A DNA stretch of 35,329 nt, from the NCBI GenBank assembly GCA_001604405.1, contig LVBL01000069.1, positions 1 through 35,329 on the forward strand, read 5' to 3'. Numbering within the stretch: the first letter of the stretch is position 1; every line of letters begins with the position of its first letter. This DNA comes from Spirochaetales bacterium Spiro_10. GTDB taxonomy: Bacteria; Spirochaetota; Spirochaetia; Treponematales; Treponemataceae. The position numbers and the translations under genes were made by a program. The notes under the pieces are model-generated. The model did no database searches. It was not told where the DNA came from and was given only the letters and a program-made list of their open reading frames with translations. Shown here piece by piece: positions 31,379 through 35,329 of this stretch.

Positions 31379-33093
31379 TTCGTTTCTCCTTCGATGAATT
31401 TTCCGAGCCTGAGATAGCGTTCGTAGAGACGGTCGTAGACGGCCTTGCGCGCGGGATCGGGTTTGTGCGTCCGCTCGACGCCGGCCGACAGGGCCTTTTG
31501 CGCCGTGAAGATGTCGGGATAGAGCCCGGCGGCCGTCGCCGCGAAGACCGCGGCCCCGATCGCGCAGGACTGGTCGCCCGCGGTCACCTGAATCTCGCGC
31601 CCGGTGACGTCGGCGAGTATCTGCATCCCGAGCGCGCTCTTGCGCGCGACCCCGCCGATCGCCATGATCCGCTCGATGGCGATGCCGCCGGCCTCGAAGG
31701 CCTCGATGATGGCGCGCGCGCCGAAGGCGGTCGACTCGAGAAGGGCGCGCATCAGCGTCGGGGCGTCGGTGCCGAGGGTGAGCCCGGAGACCGTCGCGGT
31801 CAGCTTCTGGTTCGCCCAGGGGGTGCGCCGCCCGTTGATCCAGTCGAGCGCGACGACGGAGGAGTCGGAGGGCTCTATGGCCGCCGCGGCCTCCTCGAGC
31901 TCGCGCAACAGGCGCTTCTCGATCCCCGCCACGTCGAGCCTGGAGGCGGAGCTCTCCGCCGCCACGAGGGCCTTCACCGGCCACATGAGGAGGTTGCGGA
32001 ACCAGGCATAGTAGTCGCCGTAGGCGGACTGGCCCGCCTCGTAGCCTATCCAGTCGGCCACGACGGAGCCGTCGACCTGGCCGCAGATGCCGCCGACGAG
32101 TTTCTCTCCCGCGGAGCCGGCCTTCGGGCCGATGATGACGTCGCACGTCGAGGTTCCGATGCTCTTTACGAGTGTGCCGGGAGCCGCGTCCCCGCCGACG
32201 GCCCCGATATGGGCGTCATAGGCGCCGACGCACACGACGACCGATTGAGGAAGGCCGAGCTTCGCGGCCCATTCCGGCGTGAGCGTCCCGCAGGAGACGT
32301 CCGTCGTCCAGGTTTCCGTGCCGAGGGAGTCGCGGATGTCCGAAAGCCTCGGGTCGAGGCGGTCGAAGAACTCGCGCGGGGGATAGCCGCCCCACTCGCG
32401 GTGCCACATGATCTTGTGGCCGGCGGCGCAGCGGCTCCGCTTGATCCGCGCGGGGTCGGTCGTGCCCGTGACGAGGGCGGTGATCCAGTCGCAGTGCTCG
32501 ACGGCCGTGTACGTACACGCGCTTACGCGCGGATTGGCGCGAAGGACGTGCAGGACCTTGGCCCAGAACCACTCGGAGGAATAGACCCCGCCCATGTACT
32601 TGGTAAAGTCGGTCCCTCCCCAGGAGCGCGACAGGGCGTTGATCTCGTCCGCCTCGGCCACGGCCGTGTGGTCCTTCCAGAGGACGAACATCGCGTCGGG
32701 ATCCTCGGCGAATTCGGGAAGCAGGGCGAGGGGCGTTCCCGACTTGTCGGCGAGCACGGGGGTCGAGCCCGTCGTGTCAACGCAGATCGCGCGGATGCGC
32801 GCCGCCATGCCGGGCGACGATGACTCCGCCTCGCCGATCGCGCCGGTGACGGCGGCGACGAGACTCTCGACATAGTCGAGCGGATGCTGACGGAAGCGGT
32901 TCTCGCGCGGCTCGCAATAGAGCCCGCGCTTCCACCGCGGATAGTACTCGACGCGCGAGCCCGCGACGCGGCCGTCTTTCGCGTCGAGGATGACGACGCG
33001 GACCGAGTCGGAGCCGAAGTCGGCGCCGAGGACGTAGTGTTCGCCGGCTGCGAAGCCTTTCGGGGCCGCGGCCTTTTCACCAGTGCTGCTCAT
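31375..33093 (-). CDS. araB: L-ribulokinase
   Basis: AraB phosphorylates L-ribulose with ATP. It is an FGGY-family kinase of 572 residues, close to E. coli AraB (566). The N-terminal phosphate loop LGADFGSDSVRVVILDAKDG lies near residue 21. Further motifs are RAICVDTTGSTPVLADKSG near 105, VLWKDHTAVAEADEIN near 140, GAYDAHIGAVGGDAAPGTLV near 288, WINGRRTPWANQKL near 415, and IMAIGGVARKSALGMQILADV, the FGGY C-terminal signature, near 475. The start ATG overlaps the stop of the LacI-type gene by four bases (ATGA) and has AAGGAG eight bases upstream. It is the first enzyme gene of the ara operon. Confidence 0.97.
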   Translation of the reverse strand: MSSTGEKAAAPKGFAAGEHYVLGADFGSDSVRVVILDAKDGRVAGSRVEYYPRWKRGLYCEPRENRFRQHPLDYVESLVAAVTGAIGEAESSSPGMAARIRAICVDTTGSTPVLADKSGTPLALLPEFAEDPDAMFVLWKDHTAVAEADEINALSRSWGGTDFTKYMGGVYSSEWFWAKVLHVLRANPRVSACTYTAVEHCDWITALVTGTTDPARIKRSRCAAGHKIMWHREWGGYPPREFFDRLDPRLSDIRDSLGTETWTTDVSCGTLTPEWAAKLGLPQSVVVCVGAYDAHIGAVGGDAAPGTLVKSIGTSTCDVIIGPKAGSAGEKLVGGICGQVDGSVVADWIGYEAGQSAYGDYYAWFRNLLMWPVKALVAAESSASRLDVAGIEKRLLRELEEAAAAIEPSDSSVVALDWINGRRTPWANQKLTATVSGLTLGTDAPTLMRALLESTAFGARAIIEAFEAGGIAIERIMAIGGVARKSALGMQILADVTGREIQVTAGDQSCAIGAAVFAATAAGLYPDIFTAQKALSAGVERTHKPDPARKAVYDRLYERYLRLGKFIEGETK

Positions 33094-34106
33094 GGAAGGT
33101 TCTCCTTGAAATAGACATCGAACGGCATGCGCACCTCGCGCGCCGACGTTTCCCCGTACACGAGATGGCGATAGATCTGAAAGAGGGCGATGCGCCCCTG
33201 GTCCTCGGGACGCTGCGAGAGGATGCAGTCGATCGTCCCCTCGCGAAGGCACCGCTCGTTCTCGGCGACGAGATCGTAGCCGACCAGGGCCACGCGGTCG
33301 CGCCAGCCGTGACCCGAAACGATGGAGGCTATCTTGTGCCCGATGGCGGACACCGCGAACATGCCCCGCATGTCGGGGTACTCCTCCATCGCCCGCTCGA
33401 GCGTCGCGGTCGCCTCGGCCATGCGGGGCTCGGGACACACGAGCTTGATGACCCGGGAGTCGGGCCGGTTCCCGAACCACGAGGAAAATCCCCGGGCCCG
33501 CTCGTTGAGGTTGAAGGCCTCGGTATACGGCAGGATGACCGCGAAGGTGCCGTCCCCCGAGGCGACGAGGTCCATCATCCGCCCGGCGAGATAGCCGCCC
33601 TGGAAGGGCTCCTGGGCCACGGTGGTCAGCGGGGAGGCCCCGGGGAGCGGGGAGTCTATGAAGGTATAGGGAACGGGATCCTCGACCTCGGACAGGAGCA
33701 CGAGGGTTTCCTCCTGCATGATCGGGGCGATGACCCAGGCGGTGCAGTCGGCCGCGACCATCCGCGCGAAGGCGTCGGAGAGGGATACCCGGTCGGGGCG
33801 CACGAAGGTGAACCGCTCGACGCTGAAGGAAAAGGCCGAAAGCTCAGAGACGGCCCGGGCAAGCCCGTTGTCGACCAGCTGCCAGTACCGGCTTTCCTTT
33901 TCGAGTTCCGGGATCAAAAGGCCGATCCGGTAGGACTGCTTGCGCTTGAGCTGGCGCGCGAGGGCGTTGGGCTGGTAGCCGGTTTCCTGGATGATCTCGA
34001 GGATGCGCGCGCGGGTTTGCGGCGACACGCGGCCCCGGTTGTGCAAAACCCGGTCCACGGTACCGATGGAAACCCCTGCCTGTCGCGCGATCTCGACGAC
34101 TGTCAT
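33090..34106 (-). CDS. LacI-family repressor of the arabinose/sugar operon
   Basis: A 338-residue regulator with a LacI helix-turn-helix at the extreme N-terminus (MTVVEIARQAGVSIGTVDRV, then LHNRGRVSPQTRARI) and hinge YQPNALARQLKRKQ. A periplasmic-binding-protein-like sensor domain follows (YRIGLLIPELEKESRYWQLV, SGDGTFAVILPYTEAFNLNE, DRVALVGYDLVAENERCL). It ends in VYFKENLP, as in other LacI proteins that use a sugar ligand. It differs from AraC (E. coli) and AraR (Bacillus), though it sits where araR would be. Its stop overlaps the araB start. The start ATG 34106 has AAGGGAG upstream with a six-base gap; an open frame running further upstream is spurious. L-arabinose or a phosphate ester is the likely inducer, by context. 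Confidence 0.93.
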   Translation of the reverse strand: MTVVEIARQAGVSIGTVDRVLHNRGRVSPQTRARILEIIQETGYQPNALARQLKRKQSYRIGLLIPELEKESRYWQLVDNGLARAVSELSAFSFSVERFTFVRPDRVSLSDAFARMVAADCTAWVIAPIMQEETLVLLSEVEDPVPYTFIDSPLPGASPLTTVAQEPFQGGYLAGRMMDLVASGDGTFAVILPYTEAFNLNERARGFSSWFGNRPDSRVIKLVCPEPRMAEATATLERAMEEYPDMRGMFAVSAIGHKIASIVSGHGWRDRVALVGYDLVAENERCLREGTIDCILSQRPEDQGRIALFQIYRHLVYGETSAREVRMPFDVYFKENLP

Positions 34107-34121
34107 CCGATACTCCCTTGC

Positions 34122-34133
34122 GTGTACGTTCAC
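34122..34133. promoter_or_regulatory. Candidate LacI-type operator
   Basis: GTGTACGTTCAC is a CG-centred imperfect palindrome (five of six base pairs symmetric), in the pattern of LacI-family sites. It touches the -10 of the repressor's promoter, so binding would shut off the whole lacI-araBAD unit. Confidence 0.5.
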
Positions 34134-34160
34134 CCTACCCGGATTCGGCGAATAAGTCAA
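34132..34160 (-). promoter_or_regulatory. Promoter of the LacI-araBAD operon
   Basis: Minus strand: TTGACT, 17 bases, TAGGGT. Transcription would start near 34125, inside the candidate operator, with a leader of about 20 bases containing the AAGGGAG site. Confidence 0.6.
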
Positions 34161-34170
34161 GAAAAAACTA

Positions 34171-34176
34171 TATACT
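34171..34176 (+). promoter_or_regulatory. -10 element abutting the flavoprotein start
   Basis: TATACT ends nine bases before ATG 34186, with no Shine-Dalgarno sequence between and no clear -35. It is back to back with the repressor's promoter, so the two could interfere. Confidence 0.5.
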
Positions 34177-34185
34177 CCCCTCACG

Positions 34186-35329
34186 ATGAAACACGAATTC
34201 ACGATTACCCTCACGCCCGACGAAGAACGCAACGAGGCCGTACTGGCCGCCCGCATAGCGGAAGGACTCGCGAAGGCGGGCGCGGAACCGGCTCCCGGCG
34301 CGGCGGCGCGAACGCCAAGCCTCATAAAACGCTCCATAGACGCGCGCCACGGCCGCGTCCTCGTCCATCTCCGGTACGGCATCCCGGCCGGGGCGTCCGA
34401 AGACGCCGAAGCGGCGGGCCGCACGGGCCGCGCGCGTCGCGCGGCCGACCCCGCGAAACGGGTCGTCATTGTCGGTTCGGGGCCCGCCGGGCTCTTCGCG
34501 GCCCTGCGCCTCCTGGAGGCGGGGGTCACCCCGATCGTCGTCGAGCGCGGGAGGGAAACGGACGCGCGCAAGCGGGATATCGCCCTCATCAGCCGCGAGG
34601 GTCGGGTCGACCCGGATTCAAACTACTGCTTCGGCGAGGGCGGAGCCGGCACCTTCTCGGACGGCAAGCTCTACACGAAGTCGAAAAAAAGGGGGGACGA
34701 GGCGCGCGTGCGGGCGATATTCCGCGAACACGGCGCCGACGAGGCCGTGCTCACCGACGCGCACCCGCATATCGGCACGGACCGCCTGCCGGGAATCGTC
34801 AACGCGATGCGCGCCGAGATCGAGCGGCACGGCGGCTCGGTGTTCTTCGAAACGCGGTGCGCCGACGTCCTGACGGAAAAGGACCCCTCGGGAGGGATCG
34901 CGGCGCGCGGCATCCGCGCCGTCTCGGCCGACGGCGGCGAGCGGGACATCCCGGCTGACGCGGTGATCCTCGCGACGGGACACTCCGCCCGGGACGCGCA
35001 CGAGATCCTCGCCCGGCTCGAGACCCTCACCGGCATCCCCGCCCTCGAGGCCAAGACCTTCGCGATGGGCGTGCGCGTCGAGCACCCGCGCGAGACCATC
35101 GACCGCATCCAGTATCACGGACGCGCGGCCGACCCGAGCCTCGGCGCGGCGACGTACAAACTTTCCTCGCAGGAAAACGGGAGGGGCGTCTACTCCTTCT
35201 GCATGTGCCCCGGAGGGCTCGTCGTGCCGTCGGCCTCGGAGGATGACGCGATCGTCGTCAACGGGATGTCTCCCTCGAGCCGCGCGACGAAATGGTCGAA
35301 CGCGGCCATCGTCGTGGAGATACGCCCCG
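34186..35329 (+). CDS. FAD-dependent dehydrogenase of the COG2509 type (3' end outside window)
   Basis: A flavoprotein with 381 residues visible; the frame is open at the window end. Residues 1-70 form a substrate-side lead (KHEFTITLTPDEERNEAV, SLIKRSIDARHGRVLVHLRY). The FAD dinucleotide fold follows near residue 98 (VVIVGSGPAGLFAALRLLE) with VVERG about 30 residues later. The diagnostic block NYCFGEGGAGTFSDGKLYT lies near residue 146, then DAHPHIGTDRLPGIVNAM, AVILATGHSARDAHEIL and FAMGVRVEHPRETID. The YxFGEGGAGxxSDGKL and AHPHIGTD motifs place it in the uncharacterised FAD-dependent dehydrogenase family COG2509, related to fumarate-reductase-like flavoproteins. Function is not known. Start 34186 is the first ATG after the -10. 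It is divergent from the arabinose operon and may not be functionally linked. Confidence 0.9.
   Translation, partial: MKHEFTITLTPDEERNEAVLAARIAEGLAKAGAEPAPGAAARTPSLIKRSIDARHGRVLVHLRYGIPAGASEDAEAAGRTGRARRAADPAKRVVIVGSGPAGLFAALRLLEAGVTPIVVERGRETDARKRDIALISREGRVDPDSNYCFGEGGAGTFSDGKLYTKSKKRGDEARVRAIFREHGADEAVLTDAHPHIGTDRLPGIVNAMRAEIERHGGSVFFETRCADVLTEKDPSGGIAARGIRAVSADGGERDIPADAVILATGHSARDAHEILARLETLTGIPALEAKTFAMGVRVEHPRETIDRIQYHGRAADPSLGAATYKLSSQENGRGVYSFCMCPGGLVVPSASEDDAIVVNGMSPSSRATKWSNAAIVVEIRP

Noticed and set aside
29753-31417. 554-residue plus-strand frame opposite araD and araA
   Set aside because: Shadow frame; the minus strand carries complete AraA and AraD active-site motifs.

Overview
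The window is a GC-rich, densely packed bacterial chromosome segment with no gene-free stretch over 300 bases and no rRNA, tRNA, CRISPR array or insertion sequence that I can see. Lipoprotein and Sec signal peptides plus a predicted outer-membrane protein point to a diderm. A spirochaete of the Treponema/Spirochaeta kind is my best guess, from the carbamoyl-phosphate synthase type, the polytopic chemoreceptor and the sugar genes. That guess is inference; no marker gene in the window proves it.

Layout. Positions 1-4159 (+): the 3' part of carB, a broken MATE transporter gene, and an arginase overlapping it. Positions 4228-5398 (-): a membrane protein with a GNAT-like tail, ppnP, and a 52-residue Cys-rich membrane protein. 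Positions 5562-10799: housekeeping DNA and RNA functions (D12 adenine methyltransferase, endonuclease III, Uup-type ABC-F ATPase, metallophosphoesterase) and one unknown protein. Positions 10875-13532 (+): a six-helix chemoreceptor and a LiaF-like envelope protein. Positions 13545-17594: an FMN-dependent oxidoreductase divergent from a vitamin B6 operon, pdxR-pdxS-pdxT. This operon ends in a 7-bp tandem repeat and a symmetric terminator. Positions 17715-20681 (-): a membrane protein, then a TetR regulator followed by two exported proteins. Positions 20856-22902 (+): a C45-type Ntn hydrolase and an AraC/GyrI-like regulator. Positions 22895-34106 (-): a pentose/hexose cluster in the order LacI repressor, araB, araA, araD, sugar-binding lipoprotein, ATPase, permease and a galT-galK fusion. 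Positions 34186-35329 (+): the 5' part of a COG2509-type flavoprotein.

How the genes work together. The last cluster forms a complete route. A periplasmic-binding-protein ABC transporter imports a monosaccharide. AraA, AraB and AraD convert L-arabinose to D-xylulose 5-phosphate. The GalT-GalK fusion handles galactose through the Leloir pathway. The LacI repressor has a candidate operator on its own promoter and its gene is translationally coupled to araB. In the B6 operon, the MocR-type regulator sits directly upstream of the PLP synthase genes and has a perfect palindrome over its own -10 element.

The most unusual sequence-level signal is promoter architecture. At nine starts a -10-like hexamer lies only 6-11 bases before the ATG, mostly without a Shine-Dalgarno sequence, which predicts leaderless or nearly leaderless mRNAs. 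One divergent gene pair shares a single self-complementary -10 element. Other points worth checking are the MATE gene, which has lost a membrane segment as well as its frame, and a carB in which a conserved metal-binding glutamate reads as alanine.
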